The notes: generated by a model from the letters alone, not told the origin. Counted from the stretch's first letter, positions 35,571 through 49,032 are shown. The stretch: 64,000 nucleotides of DNA from Methylobacteriaceae bacterium (GCA_020638135.1 JACKJE010000002.1:1-64000), one strand, 5' to 3'. A program made the numbers and translations.

Positions 35571-37273
35571 TCACAGCAGCTTCGCCAATTCCTCCTTCTT
35601 CACCTTGCCGGTCGCCGTCATCGGCAATTCGTTGGCGATGCGGATCTCCGGAACCTTGTAGATGGCCATGTTCTGCTTGCACCAAACGGCGATGTCTTCC
35701 GCCTTCGTCGTCGCGCGCGCGGCTTCGTGCACCAGCACGAAGGCGACTGGAACCTGTCCGCGCTCCGCATCGGGGCGGCCGATGACGCCGGAGCCGACGA
35801 TCGCCGGATGCTGGCCGAGCATGGCCTCGATCTCCGCCGGAAAGACGCTCATACCCTTGACCTTCAGCATTTCCTTGCGCCGGCCGAGGAAGTGGAGAAA
35901 GCCCTGGGAATCGATGAGTCCGATGTCGCCGGTGTGCAGCCAGCCGTCGCGCAGGCTCTCGGCCGTCGCCTCCGGCTTGTTCCAGTAGCTCTTGAGCAGC
36001 GAAGGCGAGCGCACGCAGAGTTCGCCTTCCTGATCGAGCGGCTTCAAGGCGCCCGTGTCGAAATCGCAGATCTTGAATTCGGCGCCGGGCACCGGCAGGC
36101 CTACGAAGATCGGCTGCGATTTCAGATCGGCGTCATCGTCCTGCATGCCTGGTCGTGAACGTGTCGCAGGTGTGCGTCTCGGTCATGCCCCAGGCGGCCT
36201 CGATCATGGTCGCGCCGGTGAGCGCGCGCCAGCGCTCGCGGTAGGGAATGTTCAGCTTCTTGACGAAGGAGGAGCATCGCACCTGGTTCAGCGAGCGCAG
36301 GTCGAATTCGCCGACGCGCGCGTGGTCCATCACGTCCACGGCATTGTCGACGAGCAGGCTCGCGACCGTGACGCGATAGCTCTGCACGGCCGCCATGAAG
36401 GCGACCGGGTCCCAGCGCGCGAGCAGCACGTAGGTCGCGCCAGCGAAGATAGGGAAGATGACGCCCATGTCCTCGCCGGCGATCCAGAAGACCGGATAGA
36501 AATTGATGCCGACATCGTCGGGCGAGAGATCGATGCCGATGTTGCAGGTGGTGGCCGCCGTATAGACCATGTCGCGCTGCGTATGCACGCAGCCCTTGGG
36601 CATGCCGGTGGTGCCGCCGGTGTAATTGAGCGCGGCGACGTCATCGAGGCCGATCTCGACCTGCGGCGGGTTCGAGGCGACCGCCGCAAGCGCGGGAAGA
36701 AAATCGATCGCGCCTTCGCATTTGACGGCCGGCGCGTCGAGGCCGGCCGGTATCGGAATGGTCGGCGCATCCGGCAGCATGGCGCCCATCGAGGTGACGA
36801 GGATCGTGTCGACCTGCGTCTTGTCTCGTACCTCCTGCACCAGCGGAAAGAGCGTATCCAGCGCGACGATAGTTTTCGCGCCGGTGTCGTTCAGTTCGTA
36901 GATCAGTTCGTGCCCCTTGAAGAGCGGATTCACGGGCACGTGGATCGCGCCGATCTTCAGAATGCCGAAGAAGGCGATGTGAAATTGCGGGCAATTGGCC
37001 CGCGAAACCGCGACCGCATCGCCCTTTGCGCACGCCATGCTCGTGCAGCCAGGCGGCGAAGGCGTCGGAGAGGCGATCCAGTTCACCGAAGCTCACCTCG
37101 CGGCCGTAGTAGATCAGCGAGGCCTTGTCCGGCGTGCGGCGCGCCCATTCGCCGAGATAATCGGTCAGCAGGCGCTCGCCGAGCGGATAGACGGGCTCCT
37201 GCGGAATGGCCTTCGGCCAGTTCTCGCGCCAGAGCGCGCGCAGGTTTTCGAGATAGCGGGTTTCCTCGTTCAT
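35571..37273 (-). CDS. AMP-forming acyl-CoA synthetase/ligase, two frame slips
   Basis: A second ANL-superfamily ligase, about 567 residues after repair. The N-terminus (MNEETRYLENLRALWRENWP) runs to the HEHGVRKG segment, then the frame slips near 37025 (one extra base); the middle (AVSRANCPQFHIAFFGILKI, the P-loop NYTGGTTGMPKG, and TMIEAAWGMTETHT) is open to about 36150; a second slip there leads into the C-terminal domain (FVGLPVPGAEFKICDFDTG, GWLHTGDIGLID, and the Lys-containing ANELPMTATGKVKKEELA). All motifs are present and ordered. The substrate cannot be told. Convergent with the preceding ligase across the repeat, and divergent from the carboxylase to the right. Confidence 0.85.
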
Positions 37274-37394
37274 TGGGCCTCTCCGGGCGTTTGCTCTTGC
37301 GAAAGATTAGGCCCACGCATGCGCCAGGTCGACTCGACGCGATCAAAATCAGGGGGCAAAATCGTCGGACACAAAGAATTGAGAAACGCCACTG

Positions 37395-40717
<3,323 letters not shown>

Positions 40718-40760
40718 GATTCCCGCAAGCGGCCATTCGTCGATAGCTGGTGAAACGCAA

Positions 40761-40788
40761 AAAGCCCGCGGCTTGCGCCGCGGGCTTT
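40761..40788. terminator. bidirectional rho-independent terminator
   Basis: A perfect 12-bp stem AAAGCCCGCGGC / GCCGCGGGCTTT with loop TTGC, with A and T runs at its ends. It lies between the convergent carboxylase and DUF3597 genes and can serve both. Confidence 0.9.
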
Positions 40789-40812
40789 CTCAATCGTCAG
40801 TGACCGGAATGA

Positions 40813-41194
40813 TCAGTGCTTGCCGATATTGTCCGGCAGCTTGCCGCCGTTGGCCGCGATCATTTCCATCATCTTCTTGTGCAGCCAGATGTTCATGCTG
40901 GCGCTGTCGGACGTGTCGCCATCGAAGTGCAGTTCCTTGGCGAGGCTCCTTGCGCCGAGAGGCTGGAATCGAGGCCGAGCGCCTTCATCATGTCGACGAT
41001 CGACACGCGCCAGTTGAGCTCCTGATCCTGCTTGTCGACGAGATCGTCAATGAGAATGGCGGCGACGTCGACGGAGCCCGCACCGCCGCGATCGGGGCAG
41101 CCGGACCAGCGCCTGGGGCCGCTGGCTTCGCTTCCTCCGCGGCAGCCGGCGAAACACCAAAAATCTTGCTCATGATGGAGCCGAAGAAGCCCAT
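40813..41194 (-). CDS. DUF3597 family protein, frame-disrupted
   Basis: A small protein of about 125 residues. The N-terminus MGFFGSIMSKIFGVSPAAAE with an Ala/Pro-rich linker and the C-terminus (INWLHKK-type MNIWLH, then GGKLPDNIGKH) are DUF3597 features; the middle (WRVSIVDMMKALGLDSS) lies in another frame. Two or more single-base indels, near 40950 and 41085, break it. The function is unknown; the family is a small helical protein common in Hyphomicrobiales. Confidence 0.75.
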
Positions 41195-41428
41195 TTGTAA
41201 CTCCTGTTTCAATGCCGCCGACGTATGTTGTGCCGCAGCAACACTGGTCTTTCTTCGAACATCCGGCGGGAACGGACGTCGCTTCAAATTTGCTTCCGGC
41301 GACCGGGGCCGAAGCGCGCCGATGATCGTCGCCACGGCTTTTCGTTGCAAGCGAAAGTCTCCGACCGCGCCACGCAGCAATTCCAATGATGAAACGCCTG
41401 CGAACAAGTGCCGAAAGTAACGCCGACC

Positions 41429-42091
41429 CATCAGCGCGGCGCGATCATGCAGGCGAGCATGACGGGCTGTTGACGAACGAGCGCGCGCGCCCGTCAGGGC
41501 CAGCGCCGCCGCGATCCGGCGACCGCAGTCCGAAGACCTCGAAAATCCGCGGCGCCTGCGCCCGAGCCTGATCTCGATCCGGACGGGTTCGCGCGCAAGC
41601 CGTTCGCCCAGCGCCTTCACGCCGGGCTTCCTTTGCGGTCCAGAGGCGCAGGAACATTTCGTGCGCGCCCCTGCCCCGCCGTCTCAGAGAGCGGCGCTGC
41701 TCGGCGGGATGCAGCAGAATGGAGCGGCGTCTCGAAAGGCGCAGCGATCAACCTCGACGTCGACGCCGACGCGGTCATCTGGCGACGGCGGCGGCGACGA
41801 TATCGTCGCGGCCGGCGAGCGACAGATGGAGCGGGGCCGCCAGCGCCGCGATGCGCGGAAGCGCCTTGCGGATCGTGGCCGAGGACGACGCCGTCTATCC
41901 GCGCAGCCCGCGCGCCGGGCGACGAGCCGGCGCGCGAGCGCGCGCGCGGGCGGCGCGAGGTCGCGCGCTGGTTGGTCGAGGCGCGCGACAAAGATGTCCG
42001 CGCGACCGCCGGGATAGTCGAACGACAGGGCGAGCGGTTCGATCGGGCGCCCTCCTGCGGCGGCGGACAGCCATGGCGCTGAAGGCGGCAT
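41429..42091 (-). CDS. 4'-phosphopantetheinyl transferase (Sfp type), frame-disrupted
   Basis: Pieces of a Sfp-type enzyme that loads phosphopantetheine onto carrier proteins are spread over three frames. The N-terminal part is LALSFDYPGGRADIFVARLD; the metal-binding core is VGVDVEV near 41760; the second signature is FLRLWTAKEA near 41650, followed by KALGERLAREPVRIEIRLG. Both catalytic motifs (GVDVE and W-x-x-KEA) survive, but at least four indels interrupt the frame. Ends are estimated from the first plausible ATG and the stop after CMIAPR. No polyketide or peptide synthase is nearby. Confidence 0.6.
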
Positions 42092-42146
42092 GCGCGCATG
42101 CGCAGGCGCAATCTGGCATGCACGGCATGCCGGCGATGGATCTAGC

Positions 42147-42901
42147 ATGCACGCCGTCGCAGGCGAAGCGCGCGCCAGAACCGAACCCATCGCGCGCGCC
42201 GACGCCGGCGCAGTCGGCATGTGGCGCGGCGCGGTCGAATCCCTGCCGTTCCAGCCGGGCGCGCTGATTTTCAGGCCTCGCAGTCAGGGCGGCGGCGAGC
42301 CAGACCAGGGCTCACGTTTCGCCGAATCGATCGGCCAGAGCGCGATCGTCTACGCCGGCGCTTCGCAGATGCTCACCCTGCAGGTCTGGACGCCGGACTG
42401 GACGCTCGGCGCGCTGCTGGCGGCGGTCGGCGTGACGGCGGCGATCAACGCGCGCTTCCTGCTGATGAGCGCGACCTTCCGGCCCTGGATCGAGGGGCCT
42501 CGACCGCCAGTCTCGTCTATTTTCAGCCTGCTGTTCACGGACCGACGCCAGTTTCGCCATCGGCGCGCGCCATCACGCGGCGGGCGGGCGCGACCACGGG
42601 CCGGTCATCGGCGCCAATGTCCCGCTCTATCTCGGCTGGGTGGCGACGACGGCGATCGGCTTATCTGGCAGGCGCGCTGGTCGCGCGGCCCGAACGCTAC
42701 GGGCTCGATCTCGTGCTGCCGATCGTCTTCGCGACGCTGACCGTGCCGATGGTCCGACGCGCGCGAAACGTTACGCGCCGCTGGTCATCGCGGGGCTGGT
42801 CGCGATCATCGTCTCGCAGTTCGCGCCGGGCTGGTTCATCGTCGCCGGCGCGCTCGCTGGCGGCGCCCTGTCGGCCCGCGCTGATCGACGAGGCCGCATG
42901 A
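42147..42901 (+). CDS. azlC: AzlC family amino-acid export permease, frame-disrupted
   Basis: Membrane protein of the AzlC family (branched-chain amino acid export), about 240 residues after repair. Visible blocks are MWRGAVESLPFQPGALIF, AESIGQSAIVYAGASQMLTL, GVTAAINARFLLMSATFRPW, and, in another frame, ALVARPERYGLDLVLPIVFA. The frame slips near 42260-42300, 42500-42560, 42600-42660 and 42760. The final codons overlap the azlD start by 4 bases (ATGA), the usual arrangement. Confidence 0.72.
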
Positions 42902-43210
42902 ACGCGTCCATCGGTCCATGGACCGTCATTTTTCGCGACGGCGGCGGTGACCATCCTGATGCGGCTCGGCGGCTACTGGCTGATGGCGCGCGTGCCGATG
43001 ACTCTTCGCGCGTACGACGAGGACTGGAGGCATTGCCCGCCTCGATCTTCATCGCCACACCGATCGCGCCGATCGCGTTGCGGTCTGGCGGGTGGCTGCT
43101 CAAGCGCGCGGCCGGCGCTGGCGGCGGGTTCGTGTGGCCGCAGGATTGCGGGCCGGCGTGATGTTCCTGCTCAGGCGCGAATTTGCATGAAAGGCGCTGG
43201 CGGCGGGGTT
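42898..43210 (+). CDS. azlD: AzlD family membrane protein, frame-disrupted
   Basis: The small partner of AzlC, about 105 residues. The N-terminus MNASIGPWTVIF leads, in another frame, to AVTILMRLGGYWLMARVPM, then ALPASIFIATPIAPIALRSGG, and finally AAGFATAVGLR near 43210. Several indels break the frame. The end is approximate. Bases 43210-43400 show no gene I can support. Confidence 0.6.
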
Positions 43211-43399
43211 CGCGACGGCCGTCGGATTGCGGGATCGGCGGATTATTTCACGGGCGGTTCGGATCGATGATGAGCGCGCTGATCGCGCTGGATCGCCGCG
43301 CGTGACCGCGAGCCCGGCGGATGACGCATCCGCTCGGGCAGACGCGTGATTCATCGACGGCTGGGCTGGGCCGGCGATCACACCGACGGCGACATTGGC

Positions 43400-43880
43400 A
43401 GCGACGACGACCGCGATGACGCATTCGCAATCCAAGCTCGCGCACGCTGGCTCGATAGGCGTCGAGCATCTGTTCGCGCTCACCCTGACGGCGACAACAG
43501 CGCCACGTGATCCGCTTCTTCAAGCCGTCGGATCGATGGTCGCGCGAGCCCTAGACGACGTCGACCGCGAGCGTGCGTAGACGAATCGACGGCAAGCGCA
43601 GCGCCTTGTGGTGCGCTTCCGGCGACAGCGAGACGATGAGGTCGAAGCTCAGATCCTCGAGGTCCTCGAACGTGTGCGGCCTGTATTTGGCGATGTCGAT
43701 GCCGATGTCGTCCATCGCCGCCACCGCGAAGGGATCGAGCTCGCCGGCCTTGACGCCGGCCGAGGCGAAATAGACTTCGCGGCCGTAGTAATAGCGCGCG
43801 ATCGCCTCCGCCATCGGCGAACGAACGGCGTTGAAGGTGCAGCAGAACAGAATGGATTGCGGGCGACGGCCGCTCTCCAT
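43400..43880 (-). CDS. low-molecular-weight protein-tyrosine phosphatase family, frame-disrupted
   Basis: Arsenate-reductase-like / low-molecular-weight phosphatase of about 155 residues. The N-terminal active-site loop SILFCCTFNAVRSPMAEA has the C-x5-R pattern, and DLIVSLSPEAHHKALRL follows. The open frame ends early at 43551, but the expected continuation (PTIDPTA-like, then EREQMLDAYRASVRELGLR near 43465-43435) is found downstream in other frames. So the C-terminus is broken by indels near 43560 and 43500, not lost. It precedes nothing recognisable on its 3' side. In related genomes this gene follows hisD and UPF0262, as here. Confidence 0.75.
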
Positions 43881-43921
43881 CGTCAGTCTCCCGGCGCTTC
43901 AGACTTGCGCGGCACGCCGGC

Positions 43922-44398
43922 TCAACCCTTCCAGTGCAGCGCGGTGACCAGCGTGAACAGACGACGCGACGTGTCCAGGTCGCATTCCACCTTGCCTTTC
44001 AGCCGCTCGGCGAGCAATTGCGCGCCCTCGTTGTGCAGGCCGCGCCGGCCCATGTCGATCGCTTCGATCTGTGCAGGCGTGGCGGTGCGGATCGCCGCGT
44101 AATAGCTCTCGCAGACCATGAAATAGTCCGCCAGAATCTTGCGGAACGGCGTGAGCGACAGAATGTGCATGACGATCGTCGCGCCGCCCTCGTCCCTGAT
44201 ATCGAAGGCGAGCTTGGCGTCGTGCAGCGCAATGAACAGCGCATAGGGGCCGCCGTCATGGCCCGGCAATGCGAATTTGTTCTCCTCGATCAGGTCGTAG
44301 ATCGCGATCTCGCGCTCATGCTCCTGATCAGGCGTGCCGCGGCCAATCGAGGCGTCGTCGAGCGTGATCGCGACCAGCCTCTTTGTGTCTGTCGTCAT
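43922..44398 (-). CDS. UPF0262 family protein
   Basis: A 158-residue cytoplasmic protein of the UPF0262 family, function unknown. Conserved blocks are DQEHEREIAIYDLIEENKFA, GPYALFIALHDAKLAFDIRD, MHILSLTPFRKILADYFMVC and DMGRRGLHNEGAQLL. It overlaps hisD by 4 bases and its order with hisD and the phosphatase is conserved in Hyphomicrobiales. Confidence 0.95.
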   Translation of the reverse strand: MTTDTKRLVAITLDDASIGRGTPDQEHEREIAIYDLIEENKFALPGHDGGPYALFIALHDAKLAFDIRDEGGATIVMHILSLTPFRKILADYFMVCESYYAAIRTATPAQIEAIDMGRRGLHNEGAQLLAERLKGKVECDLDTSRRLFTLVTALHWKG

Positions 44399-45696
44399 GC
44401 CGCGCCTCTGTTGATGCGGATCGCCACCGAGCGTGCATGCGCTTCAAGCCGCTCGGCCTCGCCGAGTGCGATCGCGGAGGGACCGAGCAGGTTCAGCGAT
44501 TGCGGCGAACATTTGAGAAGCGACGTGCGCTTCATGAAGTCGAGCACGCCAAGCCCCGACGAAAAGCGCGCGGATCGCGCGGTCGGCAGCACGTGATTGG
44601 AGCCGCCGACATAATCGCCGATGGCTTCGGGCGTATGCGCGCCGATAAAGATCGCGCCGGCGTTTCTCACGCGCGAGGCGAGACCTTCGGCGTCTTCCGC
44701 CATGATCTCGAGATGTTCGGCGGCGATGCGGTCGGCGAGCGGGATCGCGTCAGCAAGGTTCTTCACGACGATGGTCGCGCCGAAGTCGCTCCAGCTCGCC
44801 CGCGCGATTTTTTCACGCGGCAGCGTGGTGAGTTGCGCTTCCACGGCGCGCTCGACATCGCGGGCGAGGTCCGCGCTGTCGGTGATGAGAATGCTTTGCG
44901 CCGCCGTATCGTGCTCGGCCTGCGCCAGCAGGTCGGCGGCGATCCAGGCGGGATTGGCGGACGCGTCGGCGATGACCAGAACTTCCGAGGGGCCGGCGAT
45001 CATGTCGATACCGACCTGGCCGAAGACGCGGCGCTTGGCCGCCGCGACATAGGCGTTGCCGGGACCAACGATCTTGGCGACCGGCCTGATCGTCTTCGTG
45101 CCGTAGGCGAGCGCGGCGACGGCCTGCGCGCCGCCGATGCGGTAGACTTCATCGACCCCCGCGCGAGAAGCGGCGGCAAGTACGAGCCGGTCGACGGCGC
45201 CATCTGGCGTCGGCACGACCATGACGATGCGCGGCACGCCCGCGACCTTGGCCGGCACGGCGTTCATCAGTACCGACGAGGGATAAGAGGCCGTGCCGCC
45301 GGGCACGTAGAGGCCGACCGCCTCGACCGCCGTCCAGCGCCAGCCGAGCTCGACGCCGGCCGCGTCGGTGAAGCGCAGGTCCGCAGGTTTCTGGCGCTCG
45401 TGGAAAGCGACGATGCGGCCATGCGCGACGTCGAGCGCGTCGAGCGCGGCTTTCGGACAGGCGGCGACCGCCGCCTCGATCTCGGCCTTGCCGATCGCCA
45501 GGCCGCGTTCTGAGAGGTCGATCCGGTCGAACTTCTTCGACAGGTCGATCAGCGCCGCATCGCCGCGCGCAACCACGTCGGCGATGATATCGCGGGCGGC
45601 GGCGTCCACGTCCTCCGAGACCTCGCGCTTCATGGCGAGCAGGTCGGCGAAGCGCGCGTCGAAATCGGCGGCTGTCGCGTCGAGCCGCAGGGTCAT
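44395..45696 (-). CDS. hisD: histidinol dehydrogenase
   Basis: A 433-residue zinc enzyme that performs the last two steps of histidine synthesis (histidinol to histidine, NAD-linked). Family blocks: RWTAVEAVGLYVPGGTASYP, GPGNAYVAAAKRRVFGQVGI, DMIAGPSEVLVIAD, then SAEHLEIMAE-type AAEHLEIMAEDAEG and the C-terminal SNHVLPTARSARFSSGLGVL. Full length and intact. Confidence 0.97.
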   Translation of the reverse strand: MTLRLDATAADFDARFADLLAMKREVSEDVDAAARDIIADVVARGDAALIDLSKKFDRIDLSERGLAIGKAEIEAAVAACPKAALDALDVAHGRIVAFHERQKPADLRFTDAAGVELGWRWTAVEAVGLYVPGGTASYPSSVLMNAVPAKVAGVPRIVMVVPTPDGAVDRLVLAAASRAGVDEVYRIGGAQAVAALAYGTKTIRPVAKIVGPGNAYVAAAKRRVFGQVGIDMIAGPSEVLVIADASANPAWIAADLLAQAEHDTAAQSILITDSADLARDVERAVEAQLTTLPREKIARASWSDFGATIVVKNLADAIPLADRIAAEHLEIMAEDAEGLASRVRNAGAIFIGAHTPEAIGDYVGGSNHVLPTARSARFSSGLGVLDFMKRTSLLKCSPQSLNLLGPSAIALGEAERLEAHARSVAIRINRGAA

Positions 45697-45750
45697 CTCT
45701 CAGCTCCGGAATCAGGCGCGGCGGGACGCGCCCCGAATTGGTCCGTCAGG

Positions 45751-46224
45751 TCATGACCCTTGAGCGGGGCCCGCGTCAAGCGCGTGGCCGGGCCGGGACT
45801 TGGCCGTCCAGCGGGGCCCGAGGTCGCGCAGATGGACTTCGAGACATTCGACATCGAGCCGCAGCGCCGCGCCACCCGAAAATGTCAACAAAACGAGGCC
45901 CGCCGGCGCGTCGGTCGCCTCGAAGGAAATGGCGAGCAGGTTCAGCACGCTGTTCGGCTCACGCTGCGGCACGCCGTTCTGGCGGACCGTGCGCACGCGG
46001 TCGAACTGCAGGGCGGCGACCGCCCGCTCGCATTGGCCGGCGTCGGCGGAAATCCAGTCGAATCGGGAAAGACCGAGAACGAAGCGGTCCTGCTCGGGCA
46101 GCCAGGCCATGTCGCCGACGCGCACGAGCGCGTCCTGCAGATGGGCGGAAACGACTTCGAGGTCTTCCGGATCGAAGGCGATGAGGCGGAGTGGATGGTC
46201 GCTATCGGGGCATTGCTGTGTCAT
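45751..46224 (-). CDS. DUF2948 family protein
   Basis: A 157-residue protein of unknown function. DUF2948 blocks are LRLIAFDPEDLEVVSAHLQD, WLPEQDRFVLGLSRFDW and LRLDVECLEVHLRDLGPRW. It is normally found between murA and hisD in Hyphomicrobiales, which fits here apart from the cupin gene and IS inserted on its murA side. The ATG at 46224 is favoured over 46239. Confidence 0.9.
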   Translation of the reverse strand: MTQQCPDSDHPLRLIAFDPEDLEVVSAHLQDALVRVGDMAWLPEQDRFVLGLSRFDWISADAGQCERAVAALQFDRVRTVRQNGVPQREPNSVLNLLAISFEATDAPAGLVLLTFSGGAALRLDVECLEVHLRDLGPRWTAKSRPGHALDAGPAQGS

Positions 46225-46282
46225 GACGGCCTCGCACACGCCATGTGGGGCCGACCGGCGCGCTACGCAAGCGCCCGCAGCC

Positions 46283-46726
46283 TCAGGCCGCGCTGGCGGC
46301 GTTGTGCGATCCGCCCGTCAGCATGCCGCGCAGCTTCACGAAGGCGCGCAGCGCGAAACCCATGGGCACGGGCATGGCCACGCGGCAGATCGCGAGCTTG
46401 CGGACATAGGTCCGCACCCGCCAGCGCGAGACGACGCCGGCCCGGAACAAGGCCACAGAGCCCGGCGCCAGTTCGCTCCACTGGCCCTGCTCGTCGCGGA
46501 CTTCCACCGCGCCTTCGAGAATGTGGACCCATTCGTCTACACCGAAGCGCCAGTCGAATTCGCCGGCTGTGCAGTCCCAGACCACGGAGACGGCGGCGCC
46601 GTCGCGACTGCGGGAAAGTTCGGCCATGCGGGCGCGCGGCTCGCCGGACACGATCCAGTCCTTCGGGATCGGCGCGTCGTTCAGCGCGACGTCGGTGGTG
46701 GAAATGTAGATTGCCGGCTCGCCCAT
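46283..46726 (-). CDS. cupin-domain protein (DUF861/EutQ-like)
   Basis: A 147-residue protein with one cupin fold: DWRFGVDEWVHILEGAVEVRD and SELAPGSVALFRAGVVSRW. The first cupin motif lacks the usual pair of histidines, having DEWVH, so metal binding is uncertain. It probably binds a small ligand. It lies between DUF2948 and the IS; all run on the minus strand. Confidence 0.85.
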   Translation of the reverse strand: MGEPAIYISTTDVALNDAPIPKDWIVSGEPRARMAELSRSRDGAAVSVVWDCTAGEFDWRFGVDEWVHILEGAVEVRDEQGQWSELAPGSVALFRAGVVSRWRVRTYVRKLAICRVAMPVPMGFALRAFVKLRGMLTGGSHNAASAA

Positions 46727-46850
46727 GTGGTCTCCGCAGGTCCGTTGGGTGGACCGCACGGTATGGCAGGCCGGTTAATCGTCGCTTGGCGCCGGCGTGG
46801 CGGCCGGACCCGCTTCTCGCGCTGGTTAACGGGTCTGATGCGGAAGCTAG

Positions 46851-47722
46851 GTCACCGACTCATAAAGCGCATCCAGATTCTAGCGGATGCGAGTTTGACG
46901 AGGGCGAGGTAGTTGGCGTCGTGTTTTTCGAATCGGGTGGCGACGGCGCGAAAATGCTTGAGCTTGCCGAAGAAGCGTTCGACGAGGTTGCGGTATCGGT
47001 AGAGAAAGCGGCTGAAGGCGGGAATGTTCACGCGCCCCGGCATCGGCTTGATGTTGGCCCATGCGCCGCGCTCGGCCAGACGTGCGCGCAACGCGTCGCT
47101 ATCATAGCCACGGTCTGCGAGCAGGATTTGTCCGGACCCCAGCGCGTCCAGCATATCGACGGCGCTTCTGCCGTCATGCGCCTGGCCTTCCGTGAGCTTG
47201 ATCTGGATCGGTAAACCGTTGGCGTCCACGAGCGCGTGGATTTTCGTGGTCAGTCCGCCTCGCGAGCGCCCCATGCATCGGCTTGCAGTGACGTCCCCAG
47301 CGGCGGCCTGCGCTTCGTCTGGCCCCCTTTTGACGTTGGCGGCGTGTTGATGCACGCGCACGGACGAGGAGTCGACCATCTGCAGGTCGCCGTCGTAGGC
47401 CCTCGACACGGCTTCGAAAATCCGGTCCCAGACGCCCAGTTTGCGCCAGCGCACGAAGCGGTTGTAGCAGGTCGTCGCCGGCCCGTAGCGCTCGGGGATG
47501 TCGGCCCACGGCGAGCCCGTGCGCAGGCGCCAGTAGATGCCGTTGAGCACTTTGCGGTCGTCGGCGCGGGGAACGCCGCGCGGCTTGTTCGGCAGCAGCG
47601 GCTCGATGATCGACCACTCAAAATCAGACAGTTCGTAACGGCGCTGCGCGTTCATCAAGGCTCCTCCTGGAACCTTGAATCATGCCCCGAGCCGATCCGC
47701 TACCCGTTTATGAGTTTATGAC
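46851..47722. mobile_element. IS5-family insertion sequence
   Basis: An 872-bp element. The ends are imperfect inverted repeats, GTCACCGACTCATAAA at the left and the complement of TTTATGAGTTTATGAC at the right. Both are flanked by CTAG (46847-46850 and 47723-47726), consistent with a short target duplication. It encodes one intact DDE transposase. The right CTAG contains the murA stop codon, so the insertion hit exactly the murA stop and preserved it. Confidence 0.88.
46852..47655 (-). CDS. IS5-family transposase
   Basis: A 267-residue DDE transposase. An N-terminal DUF4096 domain (FEWSIIEPLLPNKPRG, GSPWADIPERYGP) precedes the catalytic core with DDE residues in LQMVDSSSVRVHQHA, ILLADRGYDSDALRARL and the final NLVERFFGKLKHFRAVATRF. 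It is one uninterrupted frame with no programmed slip, and the stop codon lies inside the left terminal repeat. Probably active. Confidence 0.95.
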   Translation of the reverse strand: MNAQRRYELSDFEWSIIEPLLPNKPRGVPRADDRKVLNGIYWRLRTGSPWADIPERYGPATTCYNRFVRWRKLGVWDRIFEAVSRAYDGDLQMVDSSSVRVHQHAANVKRGPDEAQAAAGDVTASRCMGRSRGGLTTKIHALVDANGLPIQIKLTEGQAHDGRSAVDMLDALGSGQILLADRGYDSDALRARLAERGAWANIKPMPGRVNIPAFSRFLYRYRNLVERFFGKLKHFRAVATRFEKHDANYLALVKLASARIWMRFMSR

Positions 47723-49032
47723 CTAGCCCGCCGAAATGCGCTCGACCTCCGCGCCGCAGGCGCCGAGCTTCTTCTCCAGCGCCTCGAAGCCGCGGTCGAG
47801 GTGGTACACCCGGTTCACTGTGGTCTCGCCTTCCGCGGCCAGCGCGGCGATGACCAGCGACACGGAGGCGCGCAGGTCCGTCGCCATGACCGGGGCGCCC
47901 TTGAGCTTCGGCACGCCCTCGATGATCGCGGTGTCGCCATCGAGCCGGATCTGCGCGCCGAAGCGGGCGAGTTCCGAGACATGCATGAATCGGTTCTCGA
48001 AAATCGTCTCGGTGATGCGCGAGACGCCGTCGGCGCAGGTGACGAGCGCCATCAGCTGCGCCTGCAGGTCGGTCAGGAAGCCTGGGTAGGGCTCGGTGAC
48101 GACATCGACCGGCTGGTCGCCGTAACATTAAAAAAAAAACCGCCGTTGCGCGTCACACGGACGCCGTCGTTGGTCTGGACGCATTTGGCGCCGGTCTGCT
48201 CGACCACGTCGAGCGCAGCCTGCAGGAGATCGGCGCGAGCGCCCTGCAGCAGCACGTCGCCGCCGGTCATGGCGACCGCCATGGCGTAGGTGCCGGTCTC
48301 GATGCGGTCGGGCAAGACGGCATGGCGCGCGCCGTTGAGGCGGGTCACGCCCGTCACCTCGATCGTCTTGGTGCCGGCGCCCTTGATCCTGGCGCCCATT
48401 TTCATCAGGCATTCCGCGAGATCGACGATTTCCGGCTCGCGCGCCGCATTGTGGATGACCGTCGTCCCGTGCGCCAGGCTCGCGCCCATCAGCGCGGTAT
48501 GCGTGCCGCCCACGGTCACCTTCGGGAACATGATGTCGCCGCCCTTCAAGCCGTTCCTGGCGCGGGCAATGGCGTAGCCGCCCTCGATCTCGATCTCGGC
48601 GCCCAGCTGCTTCATGGCCATGAGCAGCAGGTCGACCGGGCGGGTGCCGATGGCGCAGCCGCCGGGCAGCGACACTTTCGCCTCGCCCATGCGGGCGACC
48701 AGCGGCGCCAGAACCCAGAAGGAGGCGCGCATCTTGGAGACGAGATCGTAGGGCGCCGTCGTGTCGACGATCTGGCGGGCGGCCAGGTGCACGGTCTGGC
48801 CCTGCGTATCCGAATCGCCGGAGCGCTTGCCCTCGATCGTGTAGTCGACGCCGTGATTGGCCAGAATGCGGGCGAGTTGCGAGACGTCGGCCAGACGCGG
48901 CAGATTTTCCAGCGTCAGCGTGCCCTCGGTCAGAAGCGATGCGATCATCAGCGGCAGGGCGGCGTTCTTGGCGCCGGAGATCGGAATGGTCCCGTTGAGA
49001 CGGTGGCCGCCGACGATGCGAATGCGATCCAT
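47723..49032 (-). CDS. murA: UDP-N-acetylglucosamine 1-carboxyvinyltransferase, with a 17-nt insertion
   Basis: First committed enzyme of peptidoglycan synthesis, about 430 residues. Blocks: GHRLNGTIPISGAKNAALPL, the active-site Cys in LPGGCAIGTRPVDLLL, and after the break MALVTCADGVSRITETIFEN and VYHLDRGFEALEKKLGACGA. The frame breaks at 48122-48138, where GTAACATT plus nine A is inserted on the plus strand. Removing exactly these 17 bases restores NGGGDQPVDVVTEPYPGFL, with the family's normal spacing. Since murA is usually essential, this may be an assembly artefact. The stop codon is part of the IS target duplication. Confidence 0.93.
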
